Positions 44,495 to 59,400 of a stretch of 64,000 nt of DNA are shown here, one piece after another. Each line of letters opens with the position of its first letter. Position 1 is the stretch's first letter. Origin of the DNA: Membranipora membranacea (Eukaryota > Bryozoa > Gymnolaemata > Cheilostomatida > Membraniporidae); assembly GCA_914767715.1 (NCBI GenBank), contig OU612073.1:4960001-5024000 (forward strand), written 5' to 3'. The notes beneath the pieces are model-generated. The model did not search any database, was not told where the DNA came from, and saw only the letters and a list, made by a program, of their open reading frames with translations. Position numbers and translations under genes: made by a program.

Positions 44495-47400
44495 TTATTT
44501 TTTCTTCTTTGGTATTTTTCTCTTTTTTCCACTGTCGCCACCCATCATCCTATGCAAATACAAACAGTAATAAATAAATAACAGTCAGTATATTTGGAAT
44601 TGGCTTTCAAAAACACATAATTTATTTGCCTATCCCCTCAGCAGAGTGAATAATAGCTATAATTTAGATAGGCTACATTTGGGGTCACCTAATGCTAATC
44701 TCTCTATTTCAAGTCAATGTAAAACAACCAAACTTTCCTCCTGCAAATACTCTAATCATAAGGATAATACAGAATGCCAGAGGTTTATGAGACAAAGTTT
44801 GGTCACTTTGCTGACATTTTGAGTTGCTCCCCCTACACTGGTCACGCTGCAGGTCACACGTCGGAAGGAAGGCAATGAGATTAAACTTGATCTAGTGGTT
44901 TATATAACATATATTACATTCATACCTTTCATATGTGTCTCTCGGCCAATTGACATAGTAGCTGAATGCCCAGGGCTTAGTGTAGGCTTGATTGCGTTTA
45001 ACTGTCTCCAAATGTTTCTTCTTTTCTAGATTTTCTTCTCGTAACCTGAGGAGTTGACTCCTTCGCTCTTCTATTTCGCGTCTCATTTTATCCTGTGCTT
45101 CGGCTTCGAGCCTTTTCAGCTGATAAAAAGGGAACAGAGTGTTTAATAGAAGTCCAATTACATGAAATGCGCTGCTTTCTGCGACTAATACCGGTGAGAA
45201 TGTCCTCAAGAGTTTGATGTACATTTGATAGTCTTACCATACCATGTACAAGGTCACCCCTAGAGTTATTAGAAGAGCGTCCCTCTGTCATGCTTTCACA
45301 TTTATATTGAGGCATGGAATTAATCTTTAAGCAAAATCCTCTGATTGTTTGTCAAAATATTTTGCCTCTACTGCCGGATTAATAAGTGTGCTAATGAAAA
45401 CAGCCTTAAGTTCTTAATTCAACATGGCTCACTCTACTTCCGATAATCTCTCTGGATCTCAACACTGAGCAGTGGGGTAACTAACAACCTAATAGGTATA
45501 AATAAACACAAGTAATCCAAATTCAAAATGTTATTTTAATAAATCGATAAGGTCATCAAGCAATCTAACTTTTCACCTACGATAAACTTTTATTTTGGCA
45601 CCCGACAGGTGTTTTATTGAGCTGTGTTACGTCTTCAGATTGTCTCATCCATAGACTTTATAATAGACCTAGACAGGACACCATATACAACTAAAGTGAG
45701 GCACTTTATTTTGTATGGCGTTACCACCGGATTGTGCAGTAGCAATGGTGCTATCATTGATTTGCAATCCATAATCCAGGTTTTTTCTTGATAACTTCTC
45801 ATAGTGCCATATCTAGGTCATTATTATTAAGCCTAAGGTCTTACCTCGAGTATTCTCTGTCGTTCAGCTTCTCTTTGCTTCTCCTCCTCTTCTTCCTTTA
45901 GCCTGAGTTCCTGCTCTATCTTATTCTGCTCTAGTTCGAGAGCCATTCGTCGCTGCTCCTCATTATCCTGTAGCTCACGCCTACTTATTTCCAGTTCTCG
46001 CTCTAATCTCTCAGCCTCCATTCTCTCCTCGATAAGACGAGCCATGGCATTCTCCTCAGACTAACAGTAACACAGATAATAAAGTGTGAAGGCCAATTCC
46101 TAACCATGAACATTATGATTTTATATGTTTATGGTCATAAGGATAACCCAAACAAATTTAACTGAAAGCTCTACTTATTCTTGCGCTATCAGGCAAAATA
46201 CTATAGGATATATTTATTATATTTCAACACAGACAGGCCAATAAACTTCCTCTCGCATTGACTCAGGGCGGTATCCTAATTTTCCTGGGCTGTATTGAGT
46301 AGAAAAGATAGGCACAAATTAATTGAACCATGAAACCCTCTGCACAGTAAGAACCCTAGTATAAGTGCTCAGACTTCAAGGTGCAGGGAGTTACTTGCGC
46401 AAGTAACTCCCTGCGCCTTCGAGTCTGAGCACTTAGACTATAAGAACCCAAAAACCTCACATCCCACAATCAACTGTATGTGATATCTTTGTCCGACTCT
46501 AGTGCAAATAGGAAGGAAGAAATCAACTCCTACTGCAATTGTCCTAAACCATGCAACCAATCCTTAACCATACAATACCATTAATGCCTGGATCTAAACC
46601 CTATGTAAATGAGGTGGGGAGGTGCATGCAAAATCATATTCCAACCAATCCAAAATATAGCATGGTGAAGATAACAACCTGGTTCAAGAGAAATTCCATT
46701 GTCGTTGTAACCTAGATAATGAGTAACCATAAAGAGAAAATTTTGATTATTTACATCGAGAGAAGCTATATCCTTCTCGCATCATCTTTATGAACAGCTT
46801 TGTTGGTTCAGGTATCTCTAAGCATCCAGACCATCGACCCATCAGAGTCAATGAGGATTTAGAGGCTGACTCAAATGAATCACAGAAATGAAAAGCGATA
46901 TTATTTGATGAGCATTATCAATTCTCAAAAAGCACATCTGTCAAAAAGAATTTTGACCAATGAAGGAGACAACTTGAATGATTACCTCTCGCTCAATATT
47001 AGCTATTCTAGCTTCTTCATCTTCTGCTCTGATTCCTGCTAGTCTTTCCTCTTCCTACGTACAGACAGGCAGTGCAGATATAAACAATAATATAATTATA
47101 GTCTCACTCATTCACATCATAAAGGATAATAACTCACTCGGTCAGTTTCATCACAACTGATATTACTAATAGTAGCATGCCACACTCTAAGATTTCAGTT
47201 GGTCAGATTATAGGTAGCTTGTGTAAGCATTTGGATCTTTGTTAATCTTATAATCATTTTTTGCTAGCAAACTATGGCACTTTGTTGCAGCTTCTATTTA
47301 TTTCAGATGTATAGCTTCCAGTATTATACCATCCTTTCTTATGTAGTGAACATTTTTTAGATGTTTTCCTTGGGTATATTTGGACCATACTTTTATTTGA

Positions 47401-50400
47401 CAGCCCCTCAAAAAATCCTCTGTCGTGGGTCATCAGCTAGATTTAATTTTTTCTCTCCCATTCGTATACTGGTATTGAAGCATTCCTCATAGAAATTCTC
47501 GGTAACAGTAAGGCAATCCAAGTATAGTTTATAGTAGTACATTGTTGATACACTTATCAGACTTACAGCCAGTTTAGCCTGTAGAGCCCACTCCTCCTCT
47601 TCCTTTCTCTTTCTCTCCTTCTCTCTCAGCTCTCTGGTTGTCTCAGCATCAGATATAGCTTCCAGCATGTCTAACTCCTTCTGTCTAGCTGCATCCTGCA
47701 ATCGTCTCTGATCTGCACGCCTACAGAATAATCGCATAGTATAAAAACTAGCGCAACAAATGATAAGCCGTATCCAAAAGGTAATTTGAATCTTCCTCCT
47801 ATTAAAATTTCGAGAGTTAAGTAAAACCAGTCTGATAGTGAAATTATCCCAAGACAAATTAGCTCAGTGATGATAATCTTCTTGAGAAGCTCATCCGAGT
47901 GAGTGATGTAACAGTTATGGAAGTACCAATTTATTTCACTATTGATGGCTCAATCAAGGACTGGAGCTGCCGGACAAGCCAGAGAGTGTATAAGTCCTGA
48001 AGGAACTATCACCAACCAGATAGCCTTAGATTACAGAAGTGGGCATCCAATTCCACTCAACTAAGATAAGAACCTCAAGGGGGATTGTATTGGCCTCAGC
48101 AAAGACAATAATAATTATCGAAAATCTCTTGCACTAAGAATGCAAAAAATTTATGCTGGGGCACTGAATCAGGCGCTACAAGCAATATTCAGTTCAGATT
48201 CTACAACTGTTGACATGCGCTGGTGTCAAATTCTTGACGATTGTGTTCTTTGTGGCATAAGTTTTCTTCAAATATGCACCGTGGTAGATTTTTGGTGACA
48301 CCAATAGTATACCTCAAGCATAGAATAATCAGTGAGTTGGAATCAAGCAAGCGAGTGCCCTAGATAGATCAATGTCACCATATACAATAAGATCCTACTT
48401 ATTCCCAGAAGAAGTATTATAGTTGCCTCCCAAAGTTAGTATGGTATTACTACATAATTGAAGTAGTGATCGTGTAGTATTAAATTTCATGGTAGTCATG
48501 TCAGTCAGGTTGTTCCCTACATTATATCGTAAGATATTTCATCCCAAAAGTATATCAATTTTCTTGAAATACTTCCTACATAGCCAATAATTTAAGAAGA
48601 TTATTGATTCAATATGCCGGCATGTGTATATTTTTCACAAATCCGAACATTTTACAACCAATCAGAATAGTTGATTCTATGAGTTTTGAGCCAATCAGAG
48701 CAAAGCAAATAATCGGTCTGAATCAAGATAGCGCAACGCCATGACATGACGTCATGCTGAAACCAATATTTTCAGAATCAGTGTTCGATTAGCTTTCCAA
48801 CGATATATGAAATGTCCAAATCGGTCAACGCTGGTATCATAACCTTAAGTCTATGGTCTGAACAAGAGTAACCTGGTTCAATTAGTTGTATAATTATTGA
48901 CAATAATAATGTGCTATTGAACCAAGCAAGGCAGTGAGAGATATAATCAGATACGATAACATAATATCACAGCAATCTTCACCTACCCTTTACCAGTCTT
49001 TCCATATAGATAGCTATATAAAAATCAACAAATTAAGTGAGACAGTATCCAAAATTTTTGGCATGGATTTGTTTTTCTCTGACCTTGTCAGTTTTCTTCT
49101 ATGATAAATAACATAGAGTATTAAACAGGAGACCATGATTCCATATGCAATTTTCGGTGGAGGAATCAAAAACTGGCATTGGCTGATCCTAGGCGCATCA
49201 CCAGAACTTGAATGGAAACAAAAACATGAGGTTTGTCAACGTGTTTGAAATAATGGCGTGGTACAATATCCTGAAAGTTAGCAACAATTTGCCATTGCAT
49301 CTGTCCAGCCTTTTCAAAAGTACCCGTCATATTATTAGGACTAAACAGATGGTCCGTCCATTATTACCTGCGTATTGCCTCCTCTTTCCTCCTCTCTAGA
49401 TCTTCTTTACGCCGCCGTTCTCTTTCTTCTTTAGCTTCTCTCCTAGTCAGTACCAGAGCCTTCCTGGCTTCCTCCTCCTGTATACGAGCCTCCTCTGCTA
49501 CAGCTGCCTGGTATGCTTCTCTCTCCTTAATATCCTGTAAACATGGCATATATTGATTGAGAACCTATCAAAATACCCGGTAGGAGAAATTTATTAGCAA
49601 AAGAAATTTAAGGCTAGCCAATATTTTCTCAGCCTCATCGCTATATATGAGTTCCTACCTTAGCTAGCTAATATTTTTACCAGCTAACATTCGGTCGCTA
49701 AACATTCATTAGCAAAAAGAGAAGCTAGCTAATATTTACTCATTTAAGTAATGTAATATTTACAGGATGGTAATTGATATCACAATCATATGTGTGTATG
49801 TTCTCCTTTTTTTCTGAGGGGTGTAGCACTGATATTGGTTTATTAATATCAGATCTTACCAGGAAACAGGGAGGGAGGGTTGACTAGAGGGGATCATAAT
49901 GTTTAGTGTTGTGCTCTTATTGATTAAAAGCAGACAACTATATTATTATTATCAATATATGACACCAGGAAGCTTATTCCAAATTTCATGGTATCCCATT
50001 AGAAAACAAAATCAGTACAAGCAAATGTATTCAACTCACTCTTAGTTTTTCAGCCTCAGCAGACATGAGAGCATCTTTCTCTCGATTTTTAGCGACTATT
50101 TTCTCCTGTAGTGCCTTTTTCTCTGCCACTCTTCTCTGTTGTTCAGCTCGCTTAGCTGCCCGGATGGCCTCCTTCTTTTCGGCCAACTCTTTCCTGTCAA
50201 ACAAAGCTGGTCAATTATCTAAGTTTTCTTACACATGCAGACAAGAATATGTTGGCTGTGGTTGGCTGGCTTCCCACTAAACAGGCAATCAGAGGCATCA
50301 CATTGGGTTCACACCAACCTTGTAATAATTTTGTAACTAGTGTATCGGTGAGGTGAAACTCATAAAGGCTTTGCTTTCAAAATACAACAAAACTTTCTAT

Positions 50401-53400
50401 CATCCTTACTTTTTAGCCTGCGATTCATCACTCTGTGTCTTTTTCTTTCCCTTCTTATCCTTAGATTTACTGTCTACAGCCGTTAACTGAGCTTCCGTCT
50501 TCTTCAATTCTGAGTCTATGGCACTTAAATTCTTCTCAATACCTATGGTCACAAAGAATTGAAATTTTGCGTTCCTTCTCAGTTTTCATGCTGAAGATTA
50601 CTTGTTAATGAATGACAAACCTGTGTACCGGGGCAGTACAACAGAGAAAACCCCTACCAAGCCTTCAATACCTAAACCAACGGTAGGTCAAATAACCAAA
50701 CCACAAACTTTCGAACTACGAACCGAACCATCAATACTTCTGTTTTTAAAGGTTTGTAGTTCGTTGTTATTTTGTGCTTCACTTTTTCGTACCTACCGCT
50801 AAACCATGGCTCAACAAAGTCTTCCTCAATATCAATATTCAGTCTTCCCAATAATTTGATCTCCTAAAGACACACACTCTCCATTAACTATCAGTACAGC
50901 TAAAACACTCATATTTTAGCTAACACACTAGTGTCATGATTATATCTACCCAATGTGTTGGCTCTTATTGGTTGGTTGGTGGATTGTTTCCCCCTCCGCT
51001 ATCCAATCAGAGCCATCAAATAGGCTAGATAATGCCAAAAAAAGTGGCCTATTCATGAACATGTAACAGGATTATGTGTTAGAAAGCAAAATGCAGCAAC
51101 TACGGTATTATTATTCAACAACTCCAACTAATCCGTGTACCTAACCGCAGGGAGAAAATTCTCCCTGCTAACAGTCATTGATTAGACGGCAGAGCCTAGC
51201 TTTATTATTTTACTGTGTACCAATATTTACCTTCCTGCTTTTCATGTCAAAACTTCAGTCGTCTGATGGCACATTATGAAGCTAAATAAGAGTATGAGTG
51301 AGTGAGGTTTGATTAATCGGCCAGGAATATACTGAGTAGTTACCGTCAACAAATATTTCACGGAAGTACATCAACACGAAGCAATGTAGAAGCCTAAACC
51401 ACTTTGTCTTGCTATTTTAAATTGATCGCTTCAATAAATCTGTAATGTGGGTGTGATAGCTTGGCCAGTAAGAATCTGCAAAAGTTAGACAACAACAACA
51501 GGGTGAGTGCTATCATCCTCTTACCCTTTTCAGCTTCAGCAAGTTTTTCCCGCAGCATTTCTTGCGCCAGCTCCATTTCCTCGACAGTCAATCCTTCCTC
51601 ATCAAACTCATCAGCCATGTGACTGGACATCATCTTAGTGACTGTGAACAAGTAAGTATTCATAACAAACTGAAAAGTATGTGAGTTGAGGGTTAAAATT
51701 GCGAGTTGAGCCTCTGTCTGAAGACTGAGCGATAAATGTGCTCTCAGATTGCAGGCAGGTTGGAGCACACCTGGGGCAACAAATGAGCCCAGTAGAGAGT
51801 AGACTGCAACGGAATTTGAACCCGAGACGCTTGCCTGGCAGAGGACAGCCGCCCTAATCAACTGAGCTACCTCCTATTCTATCCCTTGTTTTAAGATGTA
51901 AACCAAACAATTTCACAAAGCATTAAAGCGAAACATTCATGTCTTACTTCTTTTTGGTGATGATCGAATGAGGGGACAATCTCCCATAATTATGATCGAT
52001 TTTTTGTCATGAATACGTTGTGAGATTACAAACCTTCCTCGGGATCTTTCATGAGAGCCTGTAAAGTTCTTTGCTCCGCCTGTCGCATAAGCTCCGCCCT
52101 CTCTAAGGCTTCTCTATCATCACCTCTTACCTTTATCAGCGGCTCAACTGCAGGAGCTAAAACAGATCATACACTTATATTCCTACTGGAATCAATTTCA
52201 ATGACTTCAGTATGTTCTTCGCCAATGAGCCGGACGGTGGTACTGATGTTGATTCAAGTAGGGAGTCACCTAAACTCTGAGGACATCTATAGTATTCACG
52301 ACTCTTAACGCTGTAGGTATCGGAATTCAGCTAAAGTGCAGACTGTTAGCAGACAACATTTTTACAGCAAGTTGCATCTGACCAATGTGAGTCAACTAGA
52401 AACTGGCTAATATGTTTCTAGTTGGTCTGATGAAATTTGCTGTAACAAATTTTGTCTCCTAACTGGTTAAATAATCATTATGATATTATTGAGTGACTGT
52501 GTGAAGCATTTATACCTGGTGTCCGTCGCCTTGAGTCAGCCTTAGGTTTTTCTTCTCCTTTCCCTAGACCTGTAACATCTACAGCTATGTCACCTGGTGG
52601 AGCAGCGGATTGGGCAGTTGCTGGTGTCACAGAACGTCGTGTGGCTGAAGATGGTTTCTTGGTTTGCTTTGGTCCGAGACCATTTATCTAAAGAATTAGC
52701 AATGGCATAGGATGTTTCTCACAACCACTATCGATCATGGATGCAACAGGCTGTAAACTAGGTGGCTAACTAGGAAACTTCTGAAGGTCTTAAAGGGATT
52801 GCGTAATGAGCAGAGTATTGAGGTAGCAGGAGCAGTGTATGTTTGCTGGGTCATCATATATGGGATAGAAAATAAATGGTCTCCGTAAGATAATGAAGCT
52901 ATAAGTAAATAAGAAAAATATATCAAAATCATAACTGGTGACTTGAAAGGATGAAATTGAATAATAATAAACTAAACCTGTTTTGAGGAAGCTGGTTTTG
53001 GCTGTACCGATTTAGCAGTTTTTGATGATGCAGGTCTACTTCTAGGTTTCGCTAAAGAGGGTGGTCTGGGTGAAGGAGATAGGGGCTTCAATTCTACCGA
53101 CTCGAACTTTGACATAGTCAATGTAGTGCTCTCATGCTAAAAATTGAAGGGTGCGTGCATACAAGCGAGAAAAGGTAGAAGCACATTGTGATCAAATTGA
53201 GGGGAGAAGCCCCTGGATGTCAGCTTAAAGTCTCACTCAGATTGTTGGTTGAGATGAAAAATTGACCCATTCTGGCCTAATGTGGTATAACCATAGGTGT
53301 GTAAAGACATGAGGTATTGTAACAGTCATAACAAAAAAAACACATTGAAAACAATAAATATGGAACATAGAAGCTCGTGTCACACCTGTTTAGCCTTCGA

Positions 53401-56400
53401 TATGTTTGACTGTACTGGAGAGTCGCTCTTAGGTTTGATTTTTGTATCTTCAGAGTGCAGTGGAGAGGAAAACACTGGATGTATCTCTGCTAAAGATTCT
53501 CTCACAGGAGAGGGTGAAGGGGTAGGAGGATCTAGTTCTACCTCTTCGACATTCTCTAAGGTCATGCTTATGCTCTCAGGCTAAATTCAGAAATGGGTTT
53601 GTGCGTAGAAAGAAAGGTAAAGTTGCAACAGTTTTGGAACAGTGGTTGTGGACACCTCAAATAAGAAATTATTATTCTCAAATACAGATGATGTAATTGG
53701 GACAAATATAAAGTAAAATGGCACAGGAAATATTGAAATGAGAAACTTTCAAAACCCATCCATAAAGAAACAGAAACCACATGTCGGTAGCTTGATTATA
53801 TAATTGCTCGAGGCATAACGTAAAGTAGTCTTAGTGTCCAGACACTTGCTATATGAATTAGTGGCATTACATTATGCAAAATCAAAATGAGTGGTTGTTA
53901 ATTCAATGCACTGCAGCCGTCTGAGCACTTAGACTTAGCGTAAAGAAAACTCCAAACATCCATTGATAACAAGCATCACAGAGAACTTTGATATTCACTG
54001 AATACAAGTGGACTTTCTATATACCTGAGGCAATAAAAGAGTGTTGCTTTGATCACCAGAGCTATGTTTCCCAGAGATAGGTCTTGATCCAGCCGAGCTC
54101 GGCTTACCACTAACAGGGCGTGAGCCTGGAATAAAGATGATAGTCTATACACACAGAGTAACTGATTAGTAAGTGATGGTAATCTTCTCAGTGTTATTCT
54201 AGTACAAGATGCAGTAGAATGATTAAAAAGTGATAATTATTTGCAAACTTAATTGAATGTTTACAACAAAAATTATAATTAACTGGCAGCATCAAACTCA
54301 ATCAGCAAATTATTGATATTATTAATATCTCACCTCGTGTTGATTGGCTTTCTGCTGACACGGGTCTAGATAATGGCGCAGGTGTTTCTCTGCCTTCGTT
54401 TGTAAAGAGCTCTGGAAGCTTAGCTCCAGAACTCAGGTCCAATTCACTCCCATCATTTGCTTCAGCAAAGATCTGAGGCTTTGTAGGGTGCGTATTGAGG
54501 TCAGTGTGTTCAACATCAGCAGTGTCAAGGCCTATCTCATCACCATGCTGTGTTTGACCTAGTGACAGGCTGTTCATGGCATCATTAAGGTGCTCTGTAC
54601 TCTGTTGGCTCTTAGCACTCCCTGCACTATGATGGCTCTTAGCACTCCCTGCACGGCTTGTGTGACTAGCGTTATTGTCAATTTCGAAGGCATCAGTGGT
54701 AGGAGACCCAAATCCTAGATCAATACTTTGGTCGTTTGATTGTTGGCTGAGAGATGTAGCTGGCCTCTGTGTTTGTTTGGTAGGAGTGATGACTTGTTCT
54801 ATATATGCAGATTTGGTGCGCTTTGATTTGAACCTCGTTGTGGTATCGAGTGGTTGATTATTATCTACATGTGTAGCGAATATATTGAAAGTAGCACTTG
54901 TCCCGCGGCGTAGAGTTACTTCTGGTGTGAAAGGCTGGCTGTCTCCCGCTTTTGTGAATGTCTTATCCAAATCTGGTGTGTTGGTGAGGTGGCTATAAGG
55001 ATAAATTGGTTGCATATCAAGCAAATCCTTATCAACATAATACAATAACAATGGAGATTAATTTGTATGAAGTTGCCTGCTCATTGATGTTGATGGGACA
55101 AATCATAAATAACATTTTTACAAATAGCCATATTTTCAATAACCAATGGCCAGGGGGCGGGTGGGGGGGGGGGGAGGGTGCAGAAGTCTGGGGGCTCAGA
55201 CTACCAATGAGTGAAAACTCCTAGATATAAATTTAATACTATGATAAGTAGTTATTTGCATCATGACATCAGAATTGATTACATGCTCGATGAGAACAAA
55301 TTTCAGCTTTTATGACTTTGGTCTGTCAAGGAAGTCTCTTCTAAATGTTTTTCATAAATTAGCTGATTATTCTCCTCCAGGAATGGATTTTAAAGCATTA
55401 TACATAATATGTATCACTCTTAGTGATCATTGCATAATGAATTTTTATCTGTCTAGTTCAATCTACTCTGGTAACAATGATGATGGAACGGGAGCAATGA
55501 AGCGGAATATTCACAAACCGATTAGATGTTGAAGAGCTGGCGATATCAGCACGATCATGACCTACATCTCCATGAGGAACATCTGGTCTGGGAAGTTCAT
55601 CAACATTCAACACTGAAACAGACACATCATAATAAACTTTGTCAATATGTTTGTTGATGTTTAAAAAAATGACACAGTTTATTAGGAAATGCCAATATCA
55701 TGTACGATAGCAACGTGTTATTTTGATTTACATCTGTAGCTTGAGAAAACTCATGTATTGGAAATTTTGAAGAATCATGTCTTATCAAAGAAGCTAACCA
55801 TGCTGAATTAGGCAGAATCAAGAGGAACACATTTCATACAATAGATAGTTGGCATGGTCATTAAACAAATTTCATGTACTGATATTGATCAACATCGAGT
55901 TGCATCAGTTAAACTGTTGGTGTAACTGAACTTTTTACTGTAAGGATTATGCGGTTGATTTACCTGACTCAAAATATTCATTCTCTAAGTCGCTGTCTGG
56001 TTCTAAAAAGTAGAAACAAAATTCCAATAAACTTGCGAGATAATCTGAATTCGTGATAAACGAAACTTTATCATTCAGCTGGTTGAAGCAATGAAGGTGT
56101 TTTTACTCAATACTGCAGGATAATATGGTATCTAGGCTAATACTTTATACTTGGTATCTTCACTAATATATACTTTATCTCAAATTTGAGTTTGCTGACC
56201 TTGTTGACAGCAGCTGAGCTAGAAATAACATCTATCTAAGGGTTAACTAATGCACTATGTGTATGACAAAGTCTTTCTATGGAACATAGGTTGCTTCATG
56301 CGGTGTATCGAAGACTATGTATATGGGAATGGGTGGGCGATGCTTGTGGATCGGATAAAGAAGCTTACCATTGCTAGGAATGGAGATACATGTATGCTTA

Positions 56401-59400
56401 AATATATAATAGTTTTAAGCACTGTTGATGTCAGCTATATATCAGATCTGAGTGCGATTCATATTTTTTCGCATACCTTGCACATCTTTGTCTTCTAAAA
56501 ACTTTTCCATATTTGCATATCAAAATTGCAGAAGAAGATATGAGAGTGCAACTACTCACCAGGGCCGGTTGGTAATGATATTTCCATCTCTTCCAATAAG
56601 CTTGGATCGTCGACTAGTGAGCTACTCCCAGTTTTAATTGATATACCACTATAAGGTCTACTGGCCACTGACCCATCTGGACGGCCAGGCTGTGCTGATA
56701 CGGGTCTTTTTGATTCATCTAGAAGTTGCCCTGCACTGTGGCTTTCTCGTCTAGCTGCCCCTGGTTGGAGGCGGGCCGATTTTGCTCTGGATTGATGGGC
56801 GGAGCTTGCTCGGAGTGGCTCCTCCTCTTCGATGGTGCTATCAGAGTCGGATGATGCATTGGTTGTGTTAGGATGTGTACCAGGAAAGGTGGACCAGGCG
56901 GATATACTAAGGGGGGTACCTGCCCCACCCAACTCATGAAATGAGGGGTCTAATTCTACAAATTAATTGATACCAGTTGGTTTACCATACATGCAGGTTT
57001 GTGAGTAATAATAATAAGGTAGGGAGGCCGGAATAAAGAACATATCATGGAAGAACGATGGGGACATATGCAGATTATGTGATTAAACAAAGTTGAGAGC
57101 TTGCACTTGTAGGAACATGCCACAAGAACACCATGGGCAGTTTAACAAGTATTTAATCAGTATTTAACACCTTTTCTCACAACATATATCTTGTTAGTGA
57201 TATAAATAAAAAATCAATCAATCAATCAATTGGTTTTCCAATGACAATGACAGAAAACCTATGCACAAAGCTGAACTACTTCTCCACCAACTTGATATTC
57301 AGGAAAGACTTGGGCCAAGACAAAAATTTTTGCTCACATATGACCTAAGAAAATAAATGAAATAAAATAAATATCAATTTATCTATTATAGTACATAATA
57401 GTATTAGTCACCTGGGTAGGTAATCTTGCGTCCCATATACGAGTTAGATTTGAGTGAAGCAGTAAGTTTGGCGCTGCTGAGTACCCGTGATGAAGCAGTG
57501 GCGGTTGTGGTACTAGGTCTACTACTAGGTGTGGCTAACATTGCGTGTATCTGATTGGATATATCAGCACCGGTGACATCACTCAACTTCCTGTAACCGA
57601 AAATAGTCTCATGATTATCTATAAATAGAATCGATCTATGTCCTCAATAAAAAGACCACATAAGTCAGGTGAAGTTATGATTGAAGTCATAATCACATAT
57701 TATTTGTTCGAACTTTTTAAAACACACTAGGCTTAGCATTATGATGTAATGGCGTAGGCGAATACTATTTTAATGAACTGGTAGAAAAATTAGAAATGTT
57801 TATGAAGTCATACATTCTAAGTTCCAGATTTCGGCTAAAAACAGAAACATAACATATTGAAATAATCAAATTCCTGCATTTTATTATTATCAACAAATCC
57901 TACGGAATTCAATTTTCTATTCTTGAAAATCAATCTGAGTAGACAAAGCCAACAGCAAATATTTGGAATGAAAAACTGCCTCGATCTTATCAAATGCTCT
58001 ATTCATAGACATTGCATGAATGGTACTTAGCAGTATTACAAGTACTCAGACAACAAATGGTGCCTGAGACAAATATAATGAAATAGGATGTCAATTAGTC
58101 AGTGAGTGGACATGGAAAGTCAGCAAAGCTAGCTACGATCACGCTTTGTGTAAACAAGTTCACAGTGTTCTGGTGAAGTGACCCTGTGAACTAAACAATT
58201 CATGATGGAATGGTCCTGCTTGAGTGCATTTAAAGACTGGCCGGATCGGATTTGATTCCGTAGAGAATTTGGGACGGGAAGGAGTTAATGGTTTGAGATA
58301 AGTTGTTTAGTCAAGTAAGATTGTTTGTCTGTCCCATTGGCAGGTCATCAACATAGCTATATATTATAGTCTAATAAAAACAGTCCTCATAAGGCCTCAC
58401 TTAGAGCCCTCAGAGTTTAGCCCCAGTAGTTGAGTCTGTTGAAACGCCATTGTTACACGCATTGCTGTGATATATATATATACTTTTATTGTCAGCAACG
58501 ATTCATTATTTCAAATGTTTTTCATGATGTGACATAAATGGCAAAAATAATATTACCTGGCATATATATAATACCTGGCAAATATATAATATATATATTA
58601 CCTGACATATATAAATATTACCTGGCATGTACTCTAAGAGCGTTTATATAGAAGGTGAGATCTCGCCCAGGCTGCAGTTTTTGTTTATGCAGAACACTAT
58701 CTAAATTCCTGAGAAATCCCAGATAAACTTGATTATCGTCATCAGAAACGCTCGAGTCAGGATCAGGCTCCTAAAAGGTAAACATGAATACACTTTTCTG
58801 ATAATGAAACGGAATGACAGATGGTAAAGCTTACATTGTCAAGAGAAGTATATCAGTATATGTCAAATCAGGGGGCAGTTTGGCAGGGAGCAAGTGTCTG
58901 GGGGGCTCAGACTACTTTTCAATACATGTTTACCACTAATGTAAATCTCAGTTCAATACTACTACTTCATATTACAATTAATTTGACAGGATGAACAAAC
59001 CTCTCTGTCATTGAGGTAGAGAACTGAGGCCATCAACCGCCTCACATTCCCGAGGTTCTCAAGAACTCGGGCTACACTCTCAGGGTCTCGTTTGCTGCTG
59101 CCCTGTCTCTTTTTACGACCTTTTGCGGAGCGGTCAGAGTCCTCTCTAGGACTGGCTTCTTTTTCAGAGCTGTACAGGACCAAAGCACCTGCAGTCAAAC
59201 AATATCGGACATGACTAGATAAAGACTCTTGTGTCCTGGTGAGGTTGTCATTGTGAAACCTCAAACACGGATGTGCCTCATGGAGTATTTTTATTTGAAA
59301 TTATTGAACCAGTGTTGCTTTTTATGTACGCTACCAGATCGTGCACAAACAAAAACACGAAATCTAGTTATGTAAGACCCGATGTATAACATATTCCATC

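Noticed and set aside
55180-55206. Short shared string with 58890-58920 (GTCTGGGGGCTCAGACTAC)
   Set aside because: Real but only about 19 bp, next to a poly-G tract; too short to define an element.
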